A program made the position numbers and the translations under genes. Under the pieces are notes generated by a model. That model had not been told where the DNA came from. It searched no databases and worked only from the letters and a program-made list of their open reading frames with translations. A DNA stretch of 64,000 nucleotides, taken from the NCBI RefSeq assembly GCF_964340395.1, contig NC_135567.1, forward strand, positions 6,029,899 through 6,093,898, given 5' to 3'. Origin of the DNA: Glandiceps talaboti (lineage: Eukaryota; Hemichordata; Enteropneusta; Spengelidae). This document shows positions 1 through 14,076 of this stretch, in pieces. How positions within the stretch are numbered: position 1 is the stretch's first letter; each line of letters begins with the position of its first letter.

Positions 1-3000
1 GATGCAAATTATATTGTCAGTTATATGCAAAGTAGTTGTAAATGTGAATTTTGGTCAAAAATTTATATCTCAAAAAGTACATGGTCAGTGAGACTGAAAC
101 TTGGTGAGATGTTTCTAAAAGTGTTATTCTGCAGATTTTCTTAAAATATTTTGACACAATTGGCCCTAGCAACCATTACCACACCCTTAACAACAACCAG
201 ATGGCAGTATATTTTGGTCAAATAACAACATCTTCAGGTAGGCAAGTGAGTAAACATTCAGCAACAAGACCATGCCCATAGTAACAGCCAAATGATTGCG
301 TACATTGCAAAGATAATATCGAGAATTCATAGAAAAGTGAAGAAAAACATTTTATAATGTATGCAAGTATGTCTAGCAACATGACCACGCCCATAGCAAC
401 AGCCAAATGATTGCTTACATTGCAAAGATAGCAACATGGTTGGATAGGCAACTGGATAGTCATCCAGCAAATGAACACCTATTGTTAACATGGACCTGGG
501 CATGTGGATAAACATTTATAAAAACTGTACAGTTGTGCTACAGTGCCATTTGCAGTATTTTTAGGAATTATTCCCTTATTTTTTTAAATCAAATTTTCCA
601 TCCCATAATGTTTAATACCAAATGTTGCATCAAATGTAAACATTGTGAAATATTTTACTTTTATACACTATCCATCATTTCCCCTATCTACACCTTGTTA
701 TTGCCAATTTACTTTAAAATATTTTAACATTAATTTTAAATGAACCTAGTTGCTGTGCTAGTTTACACATTATGGACTAGGACAAAAGAAATGACCACTT
801 TCAAACTAGTATAATAACAGCGACAATATTGGGCGAGCTATCGTAGATGGGAAATACAGCTGAAAGTAATCCTTTCTTGTTTATTTACTATCCAAAATTC
901 TATGTTCCCCACTTCCTAGTTGCTGCAGTGTTGGAAGCTTCCTCAACAAAATTTCCACCACGAACTCTTGCTTTAACATTAATATTTATTTATTTATTTT
1001 TATTTTTATTTTTTTTTGGTGGTGGTGGGGGGGGGTTGCAAAACTTCATTGCTCTGAGCAGATCAATCGAATGAGTGTTTGTGACTGACCTATTGAACTT
1101 TCTTGTAACAATAACAATGACCATCACATATATACAAGGTATACTGACAAGCCGAATACTCAGCAATTTTACATACCATTTGGAATATAAAAAGAAAAAG
1201 TGTTTGATACAAAGCACAAAAATTCTTGAAACATTCTCAAGAACTACAGTTCTTTTTGTAACCATGGTGAAGAGTTAACAATGAGAAATGGCACACACAT
1301 ACTCCTGTTGAAAAAAGACCATGATGCATAAATGTAATATTGAAACATCTAACTTTTACTTCATAAATTTATCTTTATCTCAGCCCCTTCCCAAGACAAA
1401 GTTTCTATTTTGAAATTTCCCTCCCAAACAGAATTACCTTTCACCCCACAATTCATAAACACCAGTTTTTTTCCAAAAAATGTACTAAAGCATTTTTCCA
1501 GTTAGTTTTATGATCTTTCCCACACATAGTTCATCATATACTGTCACAATCCATTCACCCTCCATAAGGCAGTCATTACAGCTTTAACCTGAAAAACAAA
1601 GAAAAGAGCTTGCATTAAAACTTGCATTATGTAACTGAATATAGACACAACTGCCCTATATAAAGAGGATTATGGCTAATCTATGCAAATGCGGGAAATT
1701 CAAACTGCTGTACAGAGCACTAGCTTCTGGGTCTTGTTTTCAGCATTTTTTCTGTGCTTCGAGAAACACACAGGTCATGTATCATGTACAAATTGTTTGT
1801 GCATGTCAATGAAAAGTTTATAGATTTCATCACAAAATAACACAGATGTTATTACTGATTACTGAGGCAAAGAATACATTTTCATTCAACCCTGTGAGAT
1901 GCTTTGGATTGGTACAAACATACAATTTATAAATGGCTCCAATTATATCCATATGATGATTGAAGGCTTTTTGGAAAAATATCTTCATTCTCATTATGTT
2001 AATTGAAAATTTTTTGCAGTAAGGTTTTCTTCTCAACACTGTGTTTCTGATAGGTGGGACACAATCAATGGCGAAAGCCTGAGGTCTAGCTAAAGTCATC
2101 TCCACACTTTGATGATATAAATAACAGCTGATCAGAGAAGGTAGTTGACAGCTAGTAATACAGAGAACATGTCAGTGGCTTTAGTGGTCTGAGGTAAAAA
2201 TAACCATAATGGATCAACCAAAATGTGTGAATGACAATGTACACACTCATCAAACTCACAATTACCATACATGTATATACAGTAGTGAGATTATATACCA
2301 TCATGACTGAGCATAGAACCTAGATAGACATCCCATCGTAGAGACTGAATAACTGAAAAAGGCATTCAGATACAAGAACCTTTCTCTTGACATGCTTCAA
2401 GGGAAATGTTCCAAGCTTTAGTTGCCTTTTTGTGAGAAATCAATTTGAAACTAAGTATAAGAGGTATCACCAGTTTGAACTTGGAATACACTATGTGGGC
2501 TAAAATGCAACCACAGACGGTACAGCTAGGGGTCACATCACATCACTAGTAGTGATACGAATCATACTTCACAAAGCACAGACAAAAGAAACAGTTCACA
2601 CCATATACACAGAATAAGAAAAGATATGCATAGAATTGCAAAACGGTTGCTACACAAACACTAAGATGTAATCCTCAGTAAGAACACAAACATTATAATC
2701 ATGTATGTTAATGTACATATCCTAGAGGTCATGGGTTATTGAATAGATTACCATACATTACTCAACACACAAAATAAAAATTAGCTCTAAGGAAAATTTC
2801 AACTTTTCCTAGACACTTTGGGCTAGCCCTTACTGGCAACCTTTGGTAGCCATCATAGTGAGAAAAATAGCCTGAGGGGTCTAGCATATATTTTATGGAC
2901 AAAGGTGATCCACTGCCTATGCTAGAAGTTTCAGTTTTTACCGGTAAAAATGGGTTGGGGTCACATCCTTCCAAGAGTAATTGAAGGTTCGATAAGGAAG

Positions 3001-3343
3001 CACCTCTAAAGCAAACAACAAAGACTGCTACACAACTAACTTCTTAGTTGTCTGTGATTAGTTCAACATTTTGAGAAAACAAATGAAATGCAAGGCCACT
3101 CCACAGTAGAATGCTTACTGTTCACATGTTTTGGACAATGACATGTTACCATAAAATTAACATCTTCACTTGAAAATCAACCATTATATGTGGAGTCTGG
3201 AAATTGAGTAGTAAATCATCTTTGGTCAGCATAGATGTATCTTTGAGTAATTAATTACTCCAAGGATGGATGTAAAATTTCTATTGACAATAACATTCAC
3301 AACAACAGAAATCAACTTTCCAAAATGATAGAGCTACACTTAC

Positions 3344-3448
3344 CACAATCTCGGAACTTTCACTTCCACTCTGTATCAAAGTGACATTTCCACTGGGGCA
3401 AGTTTTCCTTCTTTCCATTGACGTGCCATACGATGGTAACATTGCCAT
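3344..3448 (-). other. Possible small first coding exon inside transposon copy A
   Basis: On the minus strand, an ATG at 3448 opens 35 codons beginning MAMLPSYG and ending SESSEIV. They run directly into a good splice donor (GTG|GTAAGT at 3343), with an in-frame stop upstream. In copy B (31.3-31.4 kb) the donor is kept, but 10 extra bases break the frame, so copy A is the better-preserved version. A later open stretch on the same strand (about 2762-2990, ending FLRANFYFVC) could be a following exon, but I could not join the two with certainty. No family is recognised. It could be chance. Confidence 0.25.
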
Positions 3449-5751
3449 CTGAGCATTTGAAGACTAGAACATGACGTGGCGGTTTTCGATCAAGCACTAG
3501 TATGCTGCTTTTGCAGATTATGACATGTAGACTGTGATAATCTCAGGATATTTTACCATGATTACGTAACACTGTCAGGTCGTTAAATCATATTTGGAAA
3601 ATGCTCATTTGCATACTATTTACATATTTTGTATTACGTTGGCCATGTTTTATACCCAATGACAGTGTGCTAATTATTTCCAAATGTAGCATTCATGCCA
3701 TTTGTTAACAAAGCATTCAGCACAGAGTGTTTCTTGTCCGTGACAAAATGCAAATTTTTTAAAATTGATTTGAAAACAACATTTAGGGAATTCTGGTAAC
3801 TATAGCCGTAAAATATACTTTTCAGCCCTATACACATATCTGAGTAAGAAAAAATTTAAATGGTGCACCCATGAAATATTAAATATGTCAGAAATGACGT
3901 GACTTGCTTCACTTACAGATACATTTATATGATCATGCAAGAGAGACAACATCTACTGGCCAAGACAACTTGAGGTAGAAAGGGGTACGGTTTGTGACAC
4001 ACAGATCGAACCACAGACATGCAGCACATGTGTTCCTTGTCTGTGACAGAACATACTTGTATTGAAGCCAATTAAGCTGCGAGGTGACCGTTACATTGTT
4101 GTGTTATCATTGTGAGTGCAAAAGTAAAGTACATACAAACATTGCTACAATCTGAATACAAGGGTGACTGTCACTCTTTTGTCATGTTGATAAATTTCAA
4201 CAAAGAACAAGAGTTTAGGGATATCCCAGGTAGTGGGTTATACTTCCATGATTTTTCCAAGCAAATCGATAGTTATTTAGTTTACCATTCACCAACAGCT
4301 ATTCAGATTGTCAGTAGATTTCAGCAAATTGCCAATATTTTTGTGATGTTGACTAAATGTTTCCTCATAGTACCAGATACATGGTCAAAATATTCATCTT
4401 TCAATTAGCCATCAGAATCAAAATAATTCCTCTCTGTTTTAAGGACAAATGAAAATATTTTGTCATCAAAGTGATATTAACTGGTAACAGGTAAATGTTA
4501 CCACTATCACTGATCACAGGCAAACCCTTCCCTAAGTTCCGATGCAAAATGTTTAGTAGTTCTCCAACCCCAATCCTGAGAATTTATCCAGAGATATTAC
4601 ATATAGGACGTCACAATCACAATGTGTATAAACTCTGTACATTATTAGAAGAAACTGTCAACATTCAAATAAATTAGTTAAACATGTCTGCATGTCTGAG
4701 ATACCTTTAAGATTTAAACTATTCACACAAGATGGTCCACATACGGCAAGCCGTTGTAGTTGAACATGGAGCATAAGCTTGTGGCCATCTTGAACATATA
4801 CCCATTGGCCTAGTGGCTATCTTAGTTTTAAAATGAGCTGTAAAAAATGTCAAGTCTCGAGCTTTACTGGGATTAAAAACACACAACAGTGCAGTGCCTG
4901 GCTTTGAAAGGGAGCTATTAGTTGTGTTTGAAAAGTAAAACTGCAATTAAGTAATGAGTTTCAAATATAATGAATAAAGAGGTATGTAATGGTACACAAA
5001 GTACCTACATGTAAAACATTAAACTGAGACACAGTCCCTCCACCCACCTGGGGGGACTGGGTGTGACATGCTGAGACCATGAACTGAGTCTCAGTTTGCC
5101 AAAAATGGCCATCCATATCCGAGACCAGTCTCGGTTTGCCATGAACTTCAGTCCCAGATTAAAAAAAGTCTATCTGAGAATAGTTTCAGTTCACAAAAAT
5201 TCATGATGTCACACTACATGTATACTATTGAGACTGAAAATTTACCAAAGATTGTAATGACAACAAACATTACAAGTAACATAGATGCATCCCTAATACA
5301 TCATAAGGGTCTATGAATACATCCATGCTAGAAACAAAACAAAGGCTTAGTAAACTACACATACAGATCACATGATAACTACACAAAAGAAAGAGTTGAC
5401 ACCATATACACAGAATAACAAAAGATATGTATGGAAGGCAACATTGATTAAAATAAAAACACAAACAAGTATCGAAATCCTAAGAACATATTAAACACTA
5501 ACCATGGAAGGTTTTTTTTGCCATTTGAGACAGGCAAACTGAGACTAGTCTCAGATGGCTATTTTTTTGCAACTGAGACTCTCAGTTCATGGTCTCAGTT
5601 TAACATTTTAAGTACCTTTACATACCTCGACTAAAACATGTTACAAGTAGTAAATTTTGTAACTGTGGGGACAAAATGGTAAAATTGTTTAAAGGAAACC
5701 AATATATTGACCAAATACATTCATTTAGGAAAAATATAGTGGGCAGTTTAT

Positions 5752-5905
5752 TTGAGAGCTGAAAATATATTGGCCAATATATTGGCAAACTCACAAAATA
5801 TTGGCCAATATTTTTGGAAGTCTCAAAATATTGGCCAATATTTTGGGAAGTCTCTAAATATTGGCCAATATTTTGGCAAATACCAAAAAATTGGGCAATT
5901 TTTTG
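5752..5905. repeat. Subterminal ~30-bp repeats of transposon copy A
   Basis: About five near-copies of a unit carrying AATATTGGCCAATATTTT followed by GGAAGTCTCAAA. The core ATTGGCCAAT is a perfect palindrome. The same array lies just inside both ends of copy B, as expected for transposase or host-factor binding sites near termini (inference). Confidence 0.8.
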
Positions 5906-6078
5906 GCCAAATGGCAACTTTTTACATGGGTTAGTCTTGAAAATGAAAGTGTCAAATGCAAGTTTATGTCATGATTTGATATATCTACAGTGAGCAGCAT
6001 ATCTATTAACTCTTTATCAATCAAAAAAAGAGACCTTTCCAAAGTGGAATAGAATTTCCGAAAGTTTCCCGGAAGCTG

Positions 6079-6080
<2 letters not shown>

Positions 6081-6141
<61 letters not shown>
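6081..6141. repeat. (AT)n microsatellite at the transposon boundary
   Basis: A pure AT dinucleotide run begins at the base after the transposon terminus, so the target site was probably inside or beside this run. Confidence 0.95.
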
Positions 6142-7233
<1,092 letters not shown>

Positions 7234-7416
7234 CCCACCTAACTACCTATCCACTTCACTCTATTCTTGTCAAATAATTCTCCTACAGTCTGTGCAGACT
7301 AATGTAAATTGCATGAACAAAAGCACTTCAACATGTTTTTGATACTATTTACCCGCCTGCTAATCTAGCGACAGATCTTTCGAGGCCAACGGCAAAACAG
7401 ATTTTACAAAACCTAG

Positions 7417-7893
7417 CAATTAGATACATTGTATCCCATGCCACCATGTCAAGTCAAATCTGAAGACTTTGATATTACACTTTTAATGGTGTTATTAAGA
7501 AATATTTGCAATCTTAGGCGCCCAACAACAGGCTGGGATAGTAAGCCACACCCAAACGATCACAGCAAAGAAGCTGATATTGCTTTAGTCAAATTCCACA
7601 AAAATAAACTTGTCAGTCACGAGTCCTCTGCATCTATCAGTGATACTGATTTTGAAACGTTTTGGAATGAGATCGGTGATGCTTTGATACGTTTGGGTGT
7701 GATGAAAGGTGACATTGATAGACTGAAAACAGAGAGTATGGACAGTGAACTTGAAAATAGGTTTACTGAACATATATTGTATTCTGCAAATACTGACTCA
7801 CAGAACAGGAATGTAATTCAGGAAATTATCAAAAAAGTTGTCACAGAAAAAGAGGAAGAAATCCATTGCAAAATTCACACAAGAAATATTGTT
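7417..7893 (+). CDS. DZIP3-like HEPN domain exon (partial gene)
   Basis: The open frame reads LYPMPPC then VKSEDFDITLL, LLRNICNL, TTGWD, HSKEADIALVKFHKNKL, FETFWNEIGDALIRLG and DIDRLKTESMD. This series of conserved blocks fits the DZIP3/hRUL138-type HEPN domain, an alpha-helical domain of about 140 residues common in invertebrate NLR-like, ankyrin/TPR and other immune-type multidomain proteins. A possible acceptor (CCTAG|CAA) precedes 7417, with a stop just upstream in frame; an ATG at 7438 is the alternative start. The frame stays open to 8004, but from about 7895 the DNA matches an intergenic repeat also at 36985-37170, so the real coding part should end before that. No donor or partner exon was found. 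It may be an orphan exon, a gene fragment, or one exon of a longer gene. No disabling mutation is seen inside the domain. Confidence 0.65.
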
Positions 7894-7894
7894 G

Positions 7895-8190
7895 AATTTC
7901 ACCAAAGAGGTTTTAAGTGGAGTGTTCAGGATATCAACACTATGGGATATATAATCTGGTGTAATAAACAAAGTTGCAATGTTATATTGTGTTCTAGTTG
8001 CTAATCTAACATTTACATGTTATAGTTGTTTGTTTATCGTCTGAGTGAAGGGTATGTGTGTCAAATTATATGTGTGGTGACTAGCCTGCTATGACCTTAT
8101 CAACAATTTGTTTACATGAGAGAGTAAAAGATTACACTGTGATCAATAGAGGAACCTGCTGCTAGTAGGTAGTTTTAGCACAGCTTGAGA
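7895..8190 (+). repeat. Dispersed repeat shared with 36985-37170
   Basis: Blocks such as TTCAGGATATCA, GATTACACTGTGATCAATAGA and GCACAGCTTGAGACAG occur in the same order near 37.0-37.17 kb. The region just before the second copy (36900-36975) also resembles 18335-18420. These look like fragments of one interspersed family. Confidence 0.6.
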
Positions 8191-8214
8191 CAGACTTGTT
8201 GTATTGTTATTCGA

Positions 8215-8602
8215 TTATGCTCATTAATATGCAAGACGTATAGTTCTATTGTTATTTAAATATGCTCATTATTATGCATGACACATAATTATATTATTTA
8301 AATATGCTCATTATTATGCATGACAAGTAATTATGTTGTTATTTGAATATGCTCATTAAGCTGCATGACATATAGTTCTATTGTTATTAAAATATGCTCA
8401 TTATTATGCATGACATATAGTTATATAGTTATTTAAATATGCTTATTATTATGCATGACATATAGATAGTTCTATTGTTATATAAATATGCTTATTAGTA
8501 TGCACGACACATAATTCTATTGTTATTTAAATAAGGCCATTATTATGCATGGCACTTGATTATATTGTTATTTAAATATGCTCATTATTATGCATGATTT
8601 CC
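8215..8602. repeat. Degenerate ~60-bp tandem repeat (AT-rich)
   Basis: About six imperfect units with TTGTTATTTAAATATGCTCA followed by TTATTATGCATGACA. It lies just downstream of the HEPN fragment. Confidence 0.85.
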
Positions 8603-9108
8603 TTGTATTTCAAACATTATTAAAAGAAAAGAGTCGTAGGTTTCTTCGATAGATCTGTTTGATAAATTGTAATCGCATAATCTTTAGGACCCTAATAATA
8701 CACACCTTAGTTTCTGGCTGTGGTCAGGGATCCTAAGGTGTGGTATTTAAGCTTAATTTCAATTGTTTCGTATTAATACACACATACACAGGTAGTATAG
8801 ATACACCTAACATCAGAATACTTAATTAGATATTATCGTACACATTTGTTGTGATTGTGTTTGTTATTTTGAAATCAAATGTACAAAATGCTCAACAATC
8901 GTTAGTAGTATTACTAACATTGGCTTCATATCGTAAAATACATGTTTGGGACCTGTCACTTTTTACAGTCTTTCTGTTCATGTCTGAAGTCATTTCTATT
9001 TCATTATTTGCGATGTAATATTCTTTTCATTTCAGAAGTCTTTACTCTCGCTATTTAGCATTGGATCACTCAAATCCTTTAAGTTGTTGAGTCTTGCAAG
9101 TGGACAAT
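8603..9108. other. Intergenic sequence without recognised gene
   Basis: AT-rich DNA. I see no coding frame, RNA gene or repeat structure in it. Confidence 0.5.
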
Positions 9109-9278
<170 letters not shown>

Positions 9279-9644
9279 ACACTGTGTACGTGTGTATATA
9301 CCATATATATGATTGTATAAAATGTCTATCAGCTAAGATAACACTTATATACCACTTTACGAACGACAACTCGATTTTGAAATGAGAGTGTGTGATTTTT
9401 ATGAGAACAGAACTCGATTTTGAAAAGTAACTTTGTAGACAGAGTGTATTTTATATCATATACTATTTGGTCTTACAATGTTGTATATAATCAATAGTTT
9501 TTAACTTATTTTTGTAATTTGTTGAATTAATGTGCATGTACAGCTCTTGTTGGCTTTAACAAAGTGCACAGTCATCAGATATACTCTCTGTATTATTGGT
9601 TTCTTCTCATCAGGTGTACAGCCGTTGCAAATTGGAAGTTTTAT

Positions 9645-9701
9645 ACTGTTCTTTTACAATGTCAAGTTTTGATCACAGATATGACATTGTAAAAGAACAG
9701 T
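9645..9701. other. Perfect 20-bp-arm hairpin
   Basis: ACTGTTCTTTTACAATGTCA (9645-9664) is exactly the reverse complement of 9682-9701, with a 17-base spacer. It could be a miniature foldback element or an RNA hairpin. There is no evidence of expression. Confidence 0.8.
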
Positions 9702-9734
9702 AACTCATTCAAAACACTTGAATTAAAATGGTGA

Positions 9735-9965
9735 TGCCAGACAAAACACCAGACTAAACACCAGACGAATCACCAGACAAAACACCAGACTAAACACCAG
9801 ACTAAACACCAGACTAAACACCAGACTAAACACCAGACGAATCACCAGACAAAACACCAGACTAAACACCAGACTAAACACCAGACTAAACACCAGACGA
9901 ATCACCAGACAAAACACCAGACTAAACACCAGACTAAACACCAGACGAATCACCAGACAAAACAC
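9735..9965. repeat. 14-bp minisatellite (CACCAGACTAAACA-type)
   Basis: About 16 units of CACCAGAC followed by TAAA, AAAA or GAAT. Their order gives a higher-order pattern of roughly 56-70 bp. Confidence 0.9.
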
Positions 9966-10034
9966 TGCCCCCATGTGTGTCCAGTACTCATTAATAAAAT
10001 ATCGTAATATGTACTGGGCCTAATAAAAAAAGTT

Positions 10035-10195
10035 GTTTGGTTCTGGATACTCGACCCCCACCTAGTTTTTCACGCCGACCCTAACTTTTGCTTTATGTAT
10101 TCGAGAAAAAAATAAATACAATCGCGAAAATCGTGAAGTTTCGCAAGTAATACTGGATGCGAAAACTGACATCAACTTAAAAATACAATATACGC
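10035..10195. repeat. Dispersed repeat, inverted partner at 41495-41645
   Basis: The reverse complement shares ordered blocks with 41.5 kb: AGTTGATGTCAGTTT, CGCATCCA, TCTCGAATA, GTGAAAAACTA and GTGGGG-TCG. The partner continues to the near-palindrome GGGTAACCGGACCC. The same orientation relationship extends further at 9595-9640 (TGTACAGCCGTTGCAAATTGGAAG), though there in the other arrangement. I read these as pieces of one mobile family. Confidence 0.6.
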
Positions 10196-10557
10196 ATGAT
10201 GCTACAGGGTAAATCAGTTGTGGCACTGAAAGTTTACGAGTTCTGACTTTTATAGCCTGTTGTAAACAAGTCCACATGGTAGAAACTGTCAAAACATGTT
10301 GATAGTCCACTCGGTGACATTACCACGACCTGTAAGCTGATTGGTCTGACTGGTGACAACAACAGATGCTTGGCTGGTTGTATGCAGATTTCCCTGGTGA
10401 CTGAAAGTTCCAAGGTCAGTCAACTTACAATAAAGTGTGCATGGTAAATGGAGAGAGCTACTATCGGTGATATCCAATCACGTTTACTGAAGTTTGCTCC
10501 AATTCTCCTACATGACGTCAGAAAACGGTTGATATCTTTGGTAGGCATGGTCCGATT

Positions 10558-10559
10558 GT

Positions 10560-10596
<37 letters not shown>
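10558..10596. repeat. (CAA)n microsatellite
   Basis: About 12 CAA units. Confidence 0.95.
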
Positions 10597-10673
10597 CGAT
10601 TTATCGGAAGTTTAATAAATTTGGGAAGTAGGAAGTGACGGAAGGTACATTTTTCGAAATGTAATACAGTCGG

Positions 10674-12798
10674 TTGGAAACATTCTGAAACATATCTCGG
10701 GATACAAGTCCCTGTGTCTGAGATTTAATAGTCTACGCGTATACATGGAAACATTCTGATACATATCTTGGGATACAAGTGTCTGTGTCTGAGATTTAAT
10801 AGTCTACGCATGTACATGGAAACATTCTGATACATATCTAGGGATACAAGTCCCTGTGTCTGAGATTTAATAGTCTACGCATGTACATGGAAACATTCTG
10901 ATACATATCTTGGGATACAAGTCCCTGTGTCTGAGATTTAATAGTCTACGCATGTACATGGAAACATTCTGATACATATCTCGGGATAGAAGTGCCTGTG
11001 TCTGAGATTTAATAGTCTACACGTGTACATGGAAACATTCTGATACATATCTTGGGATACAAGTGCCTGTGTCTGAGATTTAATAGTCTACGCATGTACA
11101 TGGAGACATTCTGATACATATCTTGGGATACAAGTCCCTGTGTCTGAGATTTAATAGTCTACGCATGTACATGGAAACATTCTGATACATATCTTGGGAT
11201 ACAAGTGTCTGTGTCTGAGATTTAATAGTCTACGCATGTACATGGAAACATTCTGATACATATCTTGGGATACAAGTGTCTGTGTCTGAGATTTAATAGT
11301 CTACGCATGTACATGGAAACATTCTGATACATATCTCGGGATACAAGTGTCTGTGTCTGAGATTTAATAGTCTACGCATGTACATGGAAACATTCTGATA
11401 CATATCTTGGGATACAAGTGCCTGTGTCTGAGATTTAATAGTCTACGCATGTACATGGAAACATTCTGATACATATCTAGGGATACAAGTCCCTGTATCT
11501 GAGATTTAATAGTCTACGCATGTACATGGAAACATTCTGATACATATCTTGGGATACAAGTCCCTGTGTCTGAGATTTAATAGTCTACGCATGTACATGG
11601 AAACATTCTGATACATATCTCGGGATACAAGTGCCTGTGTCTGAGATTTAATAGTCTACGCATGTACATGGAAACATTCTGATACATATCTCGGGATACA
11701 AGTGTCTGTGTCTGAGATTTAATAGTCTACGCATGTACATGGAAACATTCTGATACATATCTTGGGATACAAGTCCCTGTGTCTGAGATTTAATAGTCTA
11801 CGCATGTACATGGAAACATTCTGATACATATCTCGGGATACAAGTGCCTGTGTCTGAGATTTAATAGTCTACGCATGTACATGGAAACATTCTGATACAT
11901 ATCTAGGGATACAAGTGCCTGTGTCTGAGATTTAATAGTCTACGCATGTACATGGAAACATTCTGATACATATCTTGGGATACAAGTCCCTGTGTCTGAG
12001 ATTTAATAGTCTACGCATGTACATGGAAACATTCTGATACATATCTTGGGATACAAGTCCCTGTGTCTGAGATTTAATAGTCTACCGCATGTACATGGAA
12101 ACATTCTGATACATATCTTGGGATACAAGTCCCTATGTCTGAGATTTAATAGTCTACGCATGTACATGGAAACATTCTGATACATATCTTGGGATACAAG
12201 TCCCTGTGTCTGAGATTTAATAGTCTACGCATGTACATGGAAACATTCTGATATATATCTTAGGATACAAGTCCCTGTGTCTGAGATTTAATAGTCTACC
12301 GCATGTACATGGAAACATTCTGATACATATCTCGGGATACAAGTCCCTGTGTCTGAGATTTAATAGACTACGCATGTACATGGAAACATTCAGATACATA
12401 TCTTGGGATACAAGTCCCTGTGTCTGAGATTTAATAGTCTATGCGTGTACATGGAAACATTCTGATACATATCTTGGGATACAAGTGCCTGTGTCTGAGA
12501 TTTAATAGTCTACGCGTGTACATGGAAACATTCTGATACATATCTTGGGATACAAGTGCCTGTGTCTGAGATTTAATAGTCTACGCGTGTACATGGAAAC
12601 ATTCTGATACATATCTTGGGATACAAGTGCCTGTGTCTGAGATTTAATAGTCTACGCATGTACATGGAAACATTCTGATACATATCTTGGGATACAAGTC
12701 CCTGTGTCTGAGATTTAATAGTCTACGCATGTACATGGAAACATTCTGATACATATCTTGGGATACAAGTCCCTGTGTCTGAGATTTAATAGTCTATG
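10674..12798. repeat. 71-bp minisatellite, ~30 copies
   Basis: The unit begins TACATGGAAACATTCTGATA and contains GATACAAGTCCCTGTGTCTG and AGATTTAATAGTCTACGCAT. Copies differ at a few recurrent positions (CTTGGG/CTCGGG/CTAGGG; CCCTG/GCCTG/GTCTG). Some units carry a one-base insertion (CTACCGCATG). It lies in intergenic DNA about 2.6 kb upstream of the 15400 gene. Confidence 0.98.
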
Positions 12799-13825
12799 CG
12801 CACAGAGACAGATTTACATATTTAAATCATACCCAATCTGATTAAAATCCGATGTAGATGTCGGCTAATCGTTTATTGATATTTTACCTTCGTTATTTAG
12901 CTTGAATTGACCTTCTTGGTGCATGTTTACATTTTTTTTAGCCTGATCGCCTCCTCTACATCTGAGATGGCGCCCATTCAAACGAATTTCTGCCCAGTGA
13001 GAGACACACAACCAATACTTTTCAGGGAGTATATAGAATTGTGCCTTGATAGCTTTGATGATGTACAGACCCCTGGGGATGGTACCCCAGTGGTCAGATC
13101 TGGTAGGGGTGTGTGGCCTCGGGTGTGTGGCCATGTGCTGGAAACATCAGGCCCCATTTTAGACCCACTTTTACCAAGAATCAATACCCCATTTTAGACC
13201 ATTACAGATTTTTTTAAAAGATGAAAGTTTAGACCTAACTACATTTTCCTTAGGAGGCAACATTTTGGGACAATGAATGGCAGTTAAGATTTAGTAAAGG
13301 ACAATGGACCACACGTTAAACCAAGCAAAATGAAAATAATGCAAAGTGGACCCTGTTTTAGACTATTCAGCTTTAAATAAAGCAGACCCCATTTTAGACC
13401 AAAGGGCTAGAAAACGCACCCCAAGGCCTGAGGGCGGCACATATATGTATACTCAAATAAGGGGCGTAGTCCCCCCCCCACCCCTCGGACTAGGCCTGTA
13501 CCAGTATATGCATATGAATAAATACATGTACATGTATACAGATATTAATATTTTATTTTGGATTTCAATGTTAATTTCATTGTATTCATTAATTTATTAA
13601 TTTATGTGTTTGCTTGTTTTGTTTTGTTTTGTTTTGTTTTGTTTAGTTTTGCATTCTTATCAATTTTCATTCAGTGCTTTTTGAGGAAAATACTATATGT
13701 ACAATCAGTTTAGACGTAAATGTGTTTTAATACATTACACATCTACTTTTTATTTCAAATTCGTTGATTTTGATGAAAATTGTTTACATCAAAGTTTTCA
13801 TCAAGTTATTTTGGTAATACACGTC
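12799..13825. other. Intergenic, with four copies of a short CCCCATTTTAGACC motif
   Basis: No convincing gene. The motif A/G-CCCC-ATTTTAGACC recurs at about 13151, 13187, 13349 (CCCTG variant) and 13386. Around it lie GC-richer blocks and a short (GTTTT)n run at 13617-13645. Open frames at 12907-13197 on both strands overlap one another and show no family resemblance. Confidence 0.45.
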
Positions 13826-13827
13826 TA

Positions 13828-13980
13828 CACAGACACAGACACAGACACAGACACAGACACAGACAGACATAGACACAGACATAGACACTGACACATAGAA
13901 ACAGACAGACAGACAGACAGACAGACACAGACACAGTCACAGACACAGACAGACATAGACATAGACACTGACACATAGAA

Positions 13981-14011
<31 letters not shown>

Positions 14012-14076
14012 CAAACAAACACAAACAAATAAACATACATACATACATACATACATACATACATACATACATACAT
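13828..14076. repeat. Compound microsatellite (CAGACA)n/(CAGA)n/(ATAC)n
   Basis: Two nearly identical ~90-bp blocks (AGACATAGACACTGACACAT... then CAGA repeats) are followed by a (CATA)n tail. The Cys/Val/Leu minus-strand frames are repeat artefacts. Confidence 0.95.

Larger units (their letters stand above)
1..6080 (-). mobile_element. Large inverted-repeat DNA transposon, copy A (truncated by window start)
   Basis: This stretch is a near-identical reverse complement of 28671-34790. It ends at 6080 with the same terminus (AACAGCTTCC read inward), followed directly by an (AT)n run. Its other end lies about 0.8 kb outside the window, judging from copy B. The terminal ~400 bp contain ~30-bp subterminal repeats built on ATTGGCCAAT (5752-5905). 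No transposase domain is recognisable in any frame, and only short ORFs are present. It therefore looks non-autonomous or decayed, or its gene is spliced and unlike anything I recognise. The first ~500 bp belong to a dispersed repeat that also occurs at 21.1 kb and 48.3 kb. Confidence 0.85.

Noticed and set aside
4112-4408. 98-codon ORF conserved between transposon copies A and B
   Set aside because: Conservation is explained by the recent common origin of the copies; the C-terminus already differs (stop position), and no domain is recognised.
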